From CAYHWW01 sp964360145 (GTDB lineage Bacteria > Bdellovibrionota > UBA1018 > CAYHWW01), in assembly GCA_964360145.1 (NCBI GenBank), contig CAYHWW010000002.1, positions 11,196 through 75,195 on the forward strand: a stretch of 64,000 bases of DNA, given 5' to 3'. The notes under the pieces are model-generated. The model saw only the letters and a list, made by a program, of their open reading frames with translations, was not told the DNA's origin and did no database searches. Position 1 is the stretch's first letter. Every line of letters starts with the position of its first letter. This document shows, piece after piece, positions 54,604 to 61,298 of this stretch. The position numbers and the translations under genes were made by a program.

Positions 54604-54646
54604 TCAGAAATTTGGTTGAGGATCCGCGGTAAAGCAGAGTCTACGA

Positions 54647-54772
54647 GTAGGCGAAGGTATTTTTCCTCCTGGCGAGGCGGAGGAGGAAGTGGCCGACCAA
54701 GGCGGGCTGCTGCCCGCCGCGTGGAGGCCACGACGACGACAACGAAGCCAGGAGGAAAAAGACCGAGCCTAC
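54647..54772 (-). repeat. Structured ~126-bp intergenic repeat, copy C (inverted)
   Basis: Third copy, on the minus strand, 43 bases from copy B in inverted orientation. Foot GTAGGC/GCCTAC, stem 1 with 17 of 18 pairs (5' arm 54764-54747, 3' arm 54673-54656 in minus-strand order), stem 2 GTGGCC/GGCCAC, and hairpin GGCGGGC/GCCCGCC (54701-54718). Its first bases overlap the TAG stop of the minus-strand lipoprotein gene, so it too is in sense orientation behind a gene. Confidence 0.88.
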
Positions 54773-55368
54773 GGTTGGAGGATTGTTATGCGGTGGGCAT
54801 CGTGGAGGAGACTCTGCGTGCTCTCAGCGGTGGGGTCGCTCACGGCACCAAAAGAGAGGGACACGCTTTCGGTGCCGTCTATGCGGCTCACGGATACGTG
54901 GGCTTGAGGCACCATGGTTTCCATGGGCATGCGATTGGCTCCGCGATTCAGTTCCACTAAAACGATGACGCGACCGTCATGGCCCGCTTCGGGCAAAAAG
55001 CCCTCACGCTCAATGGTGATCTCGCCACCGACCAAGGTCAGGTCTTTAAGTAAATCAGGATCTTGAATCGTAATGCGAGGCGCATCATCGTTGAGCAACT
55101 GGGCAAGGGCATTGGCGCGGCCACGGCTGCTGTAAAATCTGGTGCTCTCCACGGTGAGACGGGTTTCTTCGGAGGCTACAGGCTCATCATCATCGCCGTG
55201 GTCATCAGAGGGAGAAATGGATACGGATGCCTCGGAGGAATCGCTCGCATGGTGGCCTAGCAATGCCTTGGGGATGCTCGAGCCACCACCGGCCCCGCAG
55301 CCACCGGCCAAGGTGGCCACTGTGCAGGTTGTCAGCAGAATCATCGCGAATCGGCGATTGGTGATCAT
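54769..55368 (-). CDS. Lipoprotein of unknown function
   Basis: A 199 aa protein with a lipobox (LAGGC, about Cys24) after a hydrophobic signal. An Asp/Ser/Glu-rich linker (about residues 42-65) leads to a C-terminal beta-rich domain. ATG 55368 has GGAGGA 8 bases upstream; the frame opens 24 bases earlier without a site. Its TAG stop is part of repeat copy C. Confidence 0.75.
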   Translation of the reverse strand: MITNRRFAMILLTTCTVATLAGGCGAGGGSSIPKALLGHHASDSSEASVSISPSDDHGDDDEPVASEETRLTVESTRFYSSRGRANALAQLLNDDAPRITIQDPDLLKDLTLVGGEITIEREGFLPEAGHDGRVIVLVELNRGANRMPMETMVPQAHVSVSRIDGTESVSLSFGAVSDPTAESTQSLLHDAHRITILQP

Positions 55369-55511
55369 GAGGTTTCCTCCAAAATTCCCCAAGCTGGGGC
55401 GTCGCTATTATCCAAGCGTCGTGCCAAGACGAAACCTCGCTCCAGGCGGCGCTGAGGGCGCACGTCCGACCACTGGGTAGGCGGGTGTCTAAGATTTGGA
55501 CAATGAAGTCG

Positions 55512-57503
55512 CTATCCCAGCGATTGCTCCAGCAGCTCAGCGACGTCTTTGACCACGACCTTGTCGCCCACATCTTTGGCCTTCACGCCGTCGGTCATCA
55601 TGGTCATGCAGAAGGGGCAGTTGGCGGCGATGATTTTCGCGCCGGTTTCCAGTGCTTGTTCCGTGCGGGTGACGTTGACCCGGGCGCCGATGTGTTCTTC
55701 CATCCACATGCGGCCGCCGCCAGCGCCGCAGCACATGGACTTGTTGGCGGACTTGGCCATTTCGGTGATCTTCACTCCGGGGATGGACTCCATGAGTTTT
55801 CGAGGAGCGGAATACTCGCCGTTCCATCGCCCCATGTAGCAGCTGTCGTGGTAGGTCACTGATTCCGTGAAGCCCTTCTGGGGCCTCAGCGCGCCCTTGG
55901 CGATGAGTTCTGCCAGCAGCTGGGTGTGGTGGATGACTTCGTAGTTGCCCCCGAAGTCCTTCCACTCATTTTTGATGGCATTGAAACAGTGGGGGCAGGC
56001 AGTGACCACTTTTTTTACGCCGTAGCGGTTCAACGTCGCGACGTTTTCTTTGATGAGCATTTGGGCGAGATATTCGTTGCCCATGCGGCGGGCGGGGTCG
56101 CCGGTGCACTTCTCTTCGTTGCCGAGGATGGCGAACTTCACGCCGGCCTTGTTCATGAGATTCACCAGGGCGCGGGACACTTTTTTGTTGCGATCATCGA
56201 ATGAGCCCGCGCAGCCCACCCAGAACAGGTAGTCCAGGGGCTCGCCCGCGACGTCGGCCATTTTCTTTACGCTAGAGTCCGCGGCCCAGTTGGAACGTTC
56301 ATCGGGGCTCATGGCCCAGGGGCTGAAGTTGGACTCCATGTTTTTGAACACAGTTTGCAGTTCCGGCGGGAACTTGCTTTCCATGAGCACCAAGGAACGA
56401 CGCACTTCATAGATTTTATTGGTATGTTCAATGAACACGGGGCAGGCCTCTTCGCAGGCTCTGCAGCTGGTGCAAGCCCAGATGATGTCCTCAGTGATGG
56501 CGGCCCCGATGATGGGCTTTACGTCGTCGAACTTGCGGGCCAACAGCGCGTCTTTATTGTCGTAGAGCTGGTGTTTGAGATCGAGGACCAGCTTTTTCGG
56601 CGAGAGCGGTTTCTGCGTGTTCCAGGCGGGGCAGACATCCTGGCAACGGCCGCACTCGGTGCAGGCGTAGCCATCGAGGGTGTCCTTCCAAGAGAGGTCG
56701 CTCACCTTGGTGGCACCGAAACTGGTGGCATTTTCAGCCTCCAGGTTGATGGTCTGCATCCCCCGTGCGGTATCCAGAGTGCGGTGGAAGGTGTTGGGGC
56801 CTGAGGCCAGGATGTGGAGGTGTTTAGAATTGGGGATGTAGCAAAGGAAGCCCAGAACGAGGATGAGGTGAGCCCACTTGAAGACAAATGAGATTGTCGC
56901 CGCGGTTTCTGGCGGTAGCGCCAAGCCTTCAATGCTGTAGGCAAGAACGCGCGAGACGGGCATCCAGGCATCGTGCCATTGGGGCGCGCCGATCAAACGG
57001 AAGGCGTTCATGCCCATGAGAGAGATCATCAAGCTCGCGGTGAGCACGAGAATGAAATAGGCCTCGGCGGACTGGCCGATTCCGGGGGGGCGTAGAACGA
57101 GGCGGCGGTAAAACATCATGAGCACGCCGAGGAGGACGAAGGCGCTGAAGAAATCTTGGAGCCCCACGAGCACGCCATAGGGAATCGTGCCGATGAATTC
57201 GAAGCTGGCGGTGGGCACCACTTCGCGCACGAAGAGTTCGATGGTGCCGAAGGTGATGATGATGAAGCCCCAGAAAATCATGGTGTGGGCGATGCCCGCA
57301 AAGCGGTTGCGCAGCACCTGGGCCTGGCCCAGGACGTTTTTCAGAACGGTGGCGATGCGCTCCGGCAGGCGGTCCGTGCGGGAGCCATTCCACACCGTGC
57401 CCGTTGCCGCCGTGGCCAGTTTAAAGAGGGTGGAGAATTTGTAGGCGGCGTAGGCGTTGGCGGAAAGAAAAATGACCAGAAAGACGATGGACTCGATTGT
57501 CAT
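55512..57503 (-). CDS. Membrane Fe-S oxidoreductase, ETF:menaquinone oxidoreductase-like
   Basis: A 663 aa protein. The N-terminal ~230 residues hold about five or six membrane helices of NarI-like type (e.g. MIFWGFIIITFGTIELFV, ILVLTASLMISLMGMNAF) that could bind haem b. Two CxxCxxCxxxCP clusters follow (CTECGRCQDVCP, CTSCRACEEACP). Two CCG cysteine-rich domains (VGCAGSFDDR to CPHCFNAIK; YHDSCYMGRW to CCGAGGGRMW) complete an HdrDE-like layout. Proteins of this kind pass electrons from ETF to the quinone pool; etfAB lies 4 kb away on the same strand. Confidence 0.85.
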   Translation of the reverse strand: MTIESIVFLVIFLSANAYAAYKFSTLFKLATAATGTVWNGSRTDRLPERIATVLKNVLGQAQVLRNRFAGIAHTMIFWGFIIITFGTIELFVREVVPTASFEFIGTIPYGVLVGLQDFFSAFVLLGVLMMFYRRLVLRPPGIGQSAEAYFILVLTASLMISLMGMNAFRLIGAPQWHDAWMPVSRVLAYSIEGLALPPETAATISFVFKWAHLILVLGFLCYIPNSKHLHILASGPNTFHRTLDTARGMQTINLEAENATSFGATKVSDLSWKDTLDGYACTECGRCQDVCPAWNTQKPLSPKKLVLDLKHQLYDNKDALLARKFDDVKPIIGAAITEDIIWACTSCRACEEACPVFIEHTNKIYEVRRSLVLMESKFPPELQTVFKNMESNFSPWAMSPDERSNWAADSSVKKMADVAGEPLDYLFWVGCAGSFDDRNKKVSRALVNLMNKAGVKFAILGNEEKCTGDPARRMGNEYLAQMLIKENVATLNRYGVKKVVTACPHCFNAIKNEWKDFGGNYEVIHHTQLLAELIAKGALRPQKGFTESVTYHDSCYMGRWNGEYSAPRKLMESIPGVKITEMAKSANKSMCCGAGGGRMWMEEHIGARVNVTRTEQALETGAKIIAANCPFCMTMMTDGVKAKDVGDKVVVKDVAELLEQSLG

Positions 57504-57590
57504 GGTCTAGAAATCATAGACGAGGAGCAGCGCGTGAAAAAGCCCGCAAAAGGTACGCCGTTACTTTTTGCGACTCGGTGCGTCATGATT

Positions 57591-57622
57591 GTTGACTGTT
57601 TTAATTCACATTGTGCTATAAG
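57591..57622 (+). promoter_or_regulatory. Promoter 1 with GTTGAC-type operator, leaderless
   Basis: TTGACT (57592-57597) and TATAAG (57617-57622) form a promoter with a long 19-base spacer. The -35 lies inside GTTGAC-N7-ATTCAC, a decayed form of the palindrome seen upstream of two neighbours. Only six bases separate the -10 from the ATG at 57629, so the transcript should start at or next to the start codon. Confidence 0.55.
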
Positions 57623-57628
57623 CCCGCC

Positions 57629-58360
57629 ATGCCGAGATCCAGGGCCATTGCTGTTTTTACGACAGTGCTTTCACTGGTGGGAGCACCAGCCCATGCCGGT
57701 CTCGTGGGTTTTTGGAAGTCCTGCCGACAGGCGTTGGGTGGGGATGCTGCGCCACCTGAGTTGCCAACGCCCTCAATGTCCTCGGCCCTGCCCGCGGGTG
57801 ACGGCCCCTGTCGGCAGTCCGCACAGCCGCAAGCTGAGGTGCGCGTCGCCCACGGCGCCGCAGGTGATGTGAGGTTCCAGCGCGACGATACACTCCCAGC
57901 GTTGGGGGAAGCCTGGCGCGTCCTTGATGGCGAGGAAGAAGCTCAAGCCCTGATCTGGGGAGACGTGGCCACCAGCGCCGATGGCCAAGTTCATTACATG
58001 AAGTACGCAGAGGCCATGGAGTATTGCATTGATTTGAACCCAGAGGCGGAGCGGGCCGCCATCAGGGCGGCGCTGAAGTCTGGCCTGGCGCCGGAGCGAG
58101 CTATCTACCTGCCGCTGCGCTCTGACTTTGCGCGGTTACGCCGACAGCTGGGCTCCACGGCAAAAGATTCAGAATATGGGGCCGCAGCAGGATATGCACC
58201 CCAAGTCCTCCCCAATCTGAATCACTGGTTCCGGTCATCGTCGGTTCACCCCGACCACTCCAGCAGTGCCGACTACTTCAGTGGGCGTGTCGGCAACTTC
58301 TACGATGACGACCGCGGTATCGCAGGGGACATTGCAGTGCGTTGCGTCTCGCGGCGCTAG
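57629..58360 (+). CDS. Exported Lcl/C-type-lectin-like protein, paralogue 1 (candidate variable protein)
   Basis: A 243 aa protein with a signal peptide (VLSLVGAPAHA), a variable Ala/Pro linker, and a C-terminal domain shared with two neighbours: YAEAMEYC...LPLRSDFARLRRQLG, then VLPNLNHWFRSSSV and a final GDIAVRCVSRR. This order of conserved Trp/Cys/Arg blocks resembles the DUF1566/Lcl C-terminal domain, a C-type-lectin-like fold. ATG 57629 follows the -10 by six bases, with no ribosome binding site. The last 135 bases correspond to the hypervariable region described in the paralogues. Ligand and role unknown. Confidence 0.75.
   Translation: MPRSRAIAVFTTVLSLVGAPAHAGLVGFWKSCRQALGGDAAPPELPTPSMSSALPAGDGPCRQSAQPQAEVRVAHGAAGDVRFQRDDTLPALGEAWRVLDGEEEAQALIWGDVATSADGQVHYMKYAEAMEYCIDLNPEAERAAIRAALKSGLAPERAIYLPLRSDFARLRRQLGSTAKDSEYGAAAGYAPQVLPNLNHWFRSSSVHPDHSSSADYFSGRVGNFYDDDRGIAGDIAVRCVSRR
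58226..58360 (+). other. Candidate variable region 1 (DGR-like VR)
   Basis: Codons 200-243 plus stop align without gaps to the ends of the two paralogues. Differences fall mostly in NNY codons, although this copy also has several third-position changes relative to the others and so is the most diverged. The GC-rich 3' end (GCAGTGCGTTGCGT...) is shared, as expected for an initiation-of-homology segment. Confidence 0.5.
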
Positions 58361-58389
58361 CGCGGCGGAAAGCCCGCCCCGCGCTTTTT
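58359..58389 (+). terminator. Intrinsic terminator overlapping the stop codon
   Basis: AGCGCGG (58359-58365) pairs with CCGCGCT (58379-58385), with further CGG/CCG pairing inside, and is followed by TTTTTC. It begins on the last two bases of the TAG stop. It probably ends the paralogue 1 transcript; in a DGR setting a GC-rich hairpin just behind the variable region is also expected. Confidence 0.75.
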
Positions 58390-58401
58390 CTTAGAGAAGT
58401 T

Positions 58402-58429
58402 GTTGACATCAACAGTCAACTAATATAGA
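58402..58429 (+). promoter_or_regulatory. Promoter with GTTGAC-N7-GTCAAC operator
   Basis: GTTGAC (58402-58407) and GTCAAC (58415-58420) form a perfect palindrome with a 7-base centre, overlapping a likely -35 (TTGACA 58403-58408, or TTGTTG 58400-58405) and followed by TATAGA (58424-58429). Unlike the three paralogues, this gene has a normal leader with a CGGAGA ribosome site. Confidence 0.55.
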
Positions 58430-58461
58430 GTGCGCCCCGATCGCAATCAAACGGAGACTTT

Positions 58462-58863
58462 ATGCAAAAACGAATTCCTGGTTACTGTCTGTGCATGCTT
58501 CTGTTGTTGGTCGGAAGTCATGCATTTGCCACGGAGGTCGAGTGCAGAGTACAGGACCTTGATTTACGTGAGAGCGGTACGCTGCTCGTCGATGAGCAGG
58601 CCATACGGTCTGGCGCACCAAGCCCACAGATCCTTTCCATGGGCGGATCCGACGTCATACTTTCCGTGCAGGGGTCGACTTATGTTGGCGAAGCTTTTGA
58701 TTATGCACATGGCGACATCACGGCTGTGGCAATACAGATCAAAGTTAAGCCAAATGATGTCGCACGATCTCAACTGTCAGTGATAACGCAACTCCGTCGT
58801 GTTCCGAGTCCCATTGCCATCCACTTGGGGTTGCTTTACGTATCTTGTGAGCTGAGGGATTAG
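58462..58863 (+). CDS. Small exported protein, unknown
   Basis: A 133 aa protein with a signal peptide (CMLLLLVGSHAFA, cleavage before TEVECR). The mature part has two Cys (VECRVQDL and VSCELRD) near its ends, likely a disulfide, and is predicted beta-rich. It resembles exported proteins of the region only in size. It shares an operator type with the paralogue genes. Function unknown. Confidence 0.65.
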   Translation: MQKRIPGYCLCMLLLLVGSHAFATEVECRVQDLDLRESGTLLVDEQAIRSGAPSPQILSMGGSDVILSVQGSTYVGEAFDYAHGDITAVAIQIKVKPNDVARSQLSVITQLRRVPSPIAIHLGLLYVSCELRD

Positions 58864-58884
58864 GGTAGCCCCCCCGTGCGACTC

Positions 58885-59265
58885 ATGCTCAGGAATATCC
58901 TTTTCACCATTTCCCTTTTCGTCGCCACGGCAATCGTGGCCCCGGGGGCCCATGCCCAGCAGGGCCTGGACAGCGCCATAAGAGCGGTCGATAAAACCAT
59001 CGATGATTGGGCCCGTGCCATGGAATTTCCCATGCCCACCACGTCCATAACCCTTGTCGCGGTCGAGGCTCAGCACCTGCACCGCCTAGTGGACGCGCTT
59101 CAGGAGCGAGTGGAGGAGCAGCGCACACGTTGCGATGACAACGACTTCATCTGCGGCGGGGAGACCCTTGAGCTGGTGGTGAGGCTAGCCATGCTTCACG
59201 GCGACATCAGCACCATCGCCACCATGCGCGTCGCCAGCATCCGAGCGCTGCGGCTAGCGCTTTAG
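58885..59265 (+). CDS. Small exported helical protein, unknown
   Basis: About 126 aa from ATG 58885 (GTG 58876 in frame is an alternative; neither has a clear binding site). Signal peptide FVATAIVAPGAHA, then an all-helical mature region with heptad-like Leu/Val spacing and one Cys pair (RTRCDDNDFICGG). It follows the previous small gene by 21 bases and is probably co-transcribed. Function unknown. Confidence 0.55.
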   Translation: MLRNILFTISLFVATAIVAPGAHAQQGLDSAIRAVDKTIDDWARAMEFPMPTTSITLVAVEAQHLHRLVDALQERVEEQRTRCDDNDFICGGETLELVVRLAMLHGDISTIATMRVASIRALRLAL

Positions 59266-59301
59266 AATAAATGACGCACTGAGTCTTAAGGGGTAACGGC
59301 G

Positions 59302-59333
59302 TACCTTTTTGCAAACCTACCTTTTTGCAAACC
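59302..59333 (+). repeat. Tandem 2 x 16-bp direct repeat
   Basis: TACCTTTTTGCAAACC occurs twice without a gap (59302-59317, 59318-59333) in the 150-base gap upstream of paralogue 2. Each unit could be a protein-binding site or the product of slippage; no coding use is seen. Confidence 0.7.
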
Positions 59334-59378
59334 GCGGCCCAGATTGGGCCACTTTGCGGCGCCCAAGAAAAGCCAAGA

Positions 59379-59410
59379 TGTTGACACATTATGTCAACAT
59401 CTGTTACAAG
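59379..59410 (+). promoter_or_regulatory. Promoter 2 with perfect TGTTGACA-N5-TGTCAACA operator, leaderless
   Basis: TGTTGACA (59379-59386) and TGTCAACA (59392-59399) form a perfect 8-bp palindrome over the -35 (TTGACA 59381-59386). The -10 is TTACAA (59404-59409) at the ideal 17-base spacing. Eight bases later comes the ATG at 59418, so the mRNA should be leaderless. A dimeric repressor would block the -35. Confidence 0.65.
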
Positions 59411-59417
59411 CCCCGCC

Positions 59418-60155
59418 ATGTGCCGACTCGGTAGTATAGCAGCAGTGGCGGTGTTCTTGCTTGGGGGCGTGCCGCCAGCCCAGGCGGGCGTCGTGGAGTA
59501 TGCGAAAAGCTGCTGGCAGGCGTTGGTGGGTGCTGAGGCGGTGCTGCCCCCCGCTGCGCCTGCATCGGTGCTGTCGGACGGCCCGCATCCGACTCACGAG
59601 GGCGTTGGTGGATACCGCGAGTCAGCAAAACCGCGGCGAGAAGAGCGCCTGTCTACGACAGGAGCGCGCTTCGTGCGCGATGAAACATACGCAGCACTGG
59701 GAGAGGCCTGGCGGGCCATCGATGGGGATGAGGAGGACGTAGAGTTAATCTGGGGCGATGTGGTGCGTGGCGCCGATGGGTCTGTGCGTTACATGACGTA
59801 TGCCGATGCCATGGAGTATTGCATCGGGTTGAATGCAGAAACAGATCGTGCCGCCATCCGAGCAGCACTGAAAGCGGGGCAGGCGCCGGAGCATGGAATT
59901 TACGTGCCGCTGCGCGGAGACTTTGCAGGGCTGCGCCGGCTGTTGGGGGCTCGCGGTGCTCAAGAGCAAGAGTTCGCAGGCAAAGGATATGAGCCGCAAG
60001 TCCTGCCGAATTTGAAGTACTGGTTCCGGTCTTCGTCGGTTCCCCCCGACTACTCCTTTCTCGCCTACGTCTTCCTTGGGCGCCCGGGCTACGTCTACTA
60101 CTTCAGTCGCGTTTACGCGTACGACGTTGCAGTGCGTTGCGTGGCGCGCCGCTAG
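59418..60155 (+). CDS. Exported Lcl/C-type-lectin-like protein, paralogue 2 (candidate variable protein)
   Basis: A 245 aa protein with signal peptide (VAVFLLGGVPPAQA), mature start VVEYAKSCWQALVGAE shared with paralogue 3, a Pro/Ala linker, and the C-terminal YADAMEYCIGLN / YVPLRGDFAGLRRLLG / VLPNLKYWFRSSSV / VAVRCVARR domain. ATG 59418 is preferred over an in-frame ATG at 59391 that lies inside the operator. From residue 202 onward it differs from paralogue 3 almost only by amino-acid-changing substitutions. Probably a surface or periplasmic binding protein; ligand unknown. Confidence 0.75.
   Translation: MCRLGSIAAVAVFLLGGVPPAQAGVVEYAKSCWQALVGAEAVLPPAAPASVLSDGPHPTHEGVGGYRESAKPRREERLSTTGARFVRDETYAALGEAWRAIDGDEEDVELIWGDVVRGADGSVRYMTYADAMEYCIGLNAETDRAAIRAALKAGQAPEHGIYVPLRGDFAGLRRLLGARGAQEQEFAGKGYEPQVLPNLKYWFRSSSVPPDYSFLAYVFLGRPGYVYYFSRVYAYDVAVRCVARR
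60021..60155 (+). other. Candidate variable region 2 (DGR-like VR)
   Basis: Compared with 61051-61185, 24 of 135 bases differ: 12 at codon position 1, 9 at position 2 and 3 at position 3. Sixteen codons change amino acid, and 14 of these are NNY in both copies, as if derived from AAY codons. The 12 codons just upstream (from GGA TAT GAG) show six of nine changes at position 3, so the boundary is sharp. Confidence 0.65.
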
Positions 60156-60187
60156 CGTGGGCTGTAGATTTGAATATTTGATCATTG

Positions 60188-60212
60188 GTTTGGTCGCGTG
60201 AAGCGGCCAAAC
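60188..60212 (+). repeat. Hairpin behind variable region 2
   Basis: GTTTGGTCGC (60188-60197) pairs with GCGGCCAAAC (60203-60212) through ten pairs including one G-T, loop GTGAA. A second small hairpin TTCCGC/GCGGAA follows at 60213-60227. They lie 33 bases behind the stop codon; no T tract follows. The rest of the gap up to 60407 holds only short palindromes. Confidence 0.55.
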
Positions 60213-60328
60213 TTCCGCCAAGCGGAAATTCAGTGCCTTGAGAATTTTTCAGCGCAGCGAATTTCTGCTTAACGGAAATTCGCAGCATCTAAGACCGGGG
60301 CGCCCTGCCGCTGCTCAGGCTTTTTGAC

Positions 60329-60360
60329 CACCGCATTCCTCATTTCAGAGGAAAGCGGCG
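60329..60360 (+). repeat. Direct repeat flanking paralogue 3, left copy
   Basis: CACCGCATTCCTCA followed by a 5-base spacer and GAGG, then a CGGCG-like end. The same 14 bases plus GAGG recur at 61191-61213 on the other side of paralogue 3. Each copy forms a CCTC/GAGG mini-hairpin. Confidence 0.5.
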
Positions 60361-60407
60361 AGAGCGCAGGCGAGATAACGTGCGGCATCCAAATACATCC
60401 ATGAATT

Positions 60408-60437
60408 CCGACATAAACAATCAACTTATGATATAAG
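60408..60437 (+). promoter_or_regulatory. Promoter 3, leaderless
   Basis: CCGACA (60408-60413) and TATAAG (60432-60437) with an 18-base spacer. A half operator ATCAAC lies at 60420-60425 in the same relation to the -10 as in promoters 1 and 2. Seven bases (CCCCGCC) separate the -10 from the ATG at 60445. Confidence 0.5.
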
Positions 60438-60444
60438 CCCCGCC

Positions 60445-61185
60445 ATGCTGCGCTTCAGGGTTTTTGCTGTTTTCGTCGTGTTTTTATTTACGGGTTCGCC
60501 CGCGCAAGCGGGGCCCGTGACTTTCGCGAAGTCGTGCTGGCAGGCGTTGGTGGGGGCTGAGGTGGTGGTTGCCCCGGCGGCGACCGCTTCTGCACCGTCA
60601 CAAGACCTTCAGTCGAATCGCGAGGGTGTTGGTGGTTACCGTGAGTCCGCAAAGCCGCGGGGCGAAGTGCGTATCGCCCACGGCGTCGATGGCGATGTGA
60701 GGTTCGAGCGCGACGATACTTACCCCGCGCTGGGCGAAGCCTGGCGCGCCGTCGATGGCGATGATGCGGATCAGCGCCTGATCTGGGGCGATGTGGTGAC
60801 GAATGCCGATGGTTTCATTCGCCGCATGAACTATGATGACGCCATGGAGTATTGCATTGGCCTGAACCCCGAGTCAGAGCGCGAAGCCATCAGGACGGCG
60901 CTGAAGGCCGGGCATCGGCCAAAGCGCGGCATCTATCTGCCGCTACGCTCTGATTTTGCGGCGCTGCGCCGGCAACTGGGCAGCAGAGCAAAAAATTCAG
61001 AATATGCTGCAGCAGGATTTGAACCCCAAGTCCTCCCCAATCTGAATCATTGGTTCTGGTCTTCGTCGGTTCACCCCGACTTCTCCAATTTCGCCTACGA
61101 CTTCAGTGGGCGCACGGGCGACTTCGGCTACGACGGTCGCGTTTACGCAGACGTCAATGCAGTGCGCTGCGTGGCGCGCCGCTAA
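60445..61185 (+). CDS. Exported Lcl/C-type-lectin-like protein, paralogue 3 (candidate variable protein)
   Basis: A 246 aa protein with signal peptide (VFAVFVVFLFTGSPAQA), conserved mature start VTFAKSCWQALVGAEV, linker, and the shared C-terminal domain (YDDAMEYCIGLNPESE, IYLPLRSDFAALRRQLGS, VLPNLNHWFWSSSV, NAVRCVARR). Upstream of residue 203 it diverges from its neighbours in the ordinary way; after that it changes almost only at codon positions 1 and 2. The three genes differ most in a stretch rich in Asp, Tyr, Phe, Ser, Asn and Gly, the residues that A-directed mutagenesis of AAY codons can give. Confidence 0.75.
   Translation: MLRFRVFAVFVVFLFTGSPAQAGPVTFAKSCWQALVGAEVVVAPAATASAPSQDLQSNREGVGGYRESAKPRGEVRIAHGVDGDVRFERDDTYPALGEAWRAVDGDDADQRLIWGDVVTNADGFIRRMNYDDAMEYCIGLNPESEREAIRTALKAGHRPKRGIYLPLRSDFAALRRQLGSRAKNSEYAAAGFEPQVLPNLNHWFWSSSVHPDFSNFAYDFSGRTGDFGYDGRVYADVNAVRCVARR
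61051..61185 (+). other. Candidate variable region 3 (DGR-like VR)
   Basis: Ends in the same GC-rich tail as variable region 2 (GCAGTGCG, TGCGTGGCGCGCCGCTA), where changes stop apart from synonymous ones. Variable codons such as AAT, TTC, GAC, GGC and GTC align with TTT, CTC, GTC, TAC and GAC in copy 2. Confidence 0.65.
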
Positions 61186-61190
61186 GCCCT

Positions 61191-61222
61191 CACCGCATTC
61201 CTCAAAAGCGAGGGTTCCAGCG
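61191..61222 (+). repeat. Direct repeat flanking paralogue 3, right copy
   Basis: CACCGCATTCCTCA then GAGG, 862 bases from the left copy. It is followed by another hairpin, 61245-61255 with 61260-61270 (10 of 11 pairs), before the 3' end of etfA. No T tract makes it a clear terminator. Confidence 0.5.
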
Positions 61223-61298
61223 CTTAAACAGTGTCTTGGGCGACGGGATCCCTCGTTTCCGAGGAATCCCGGAAAATCGACAACAACGTCCGCTCGCC

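Noticed and set aside
54478..54772. CRISPR-like or IS-like interpretation of the inverted repeats
   Set aside because: Only two facing copies with a 43-base spacer, no regular array, no transposase frame inside and no target duplication seen.
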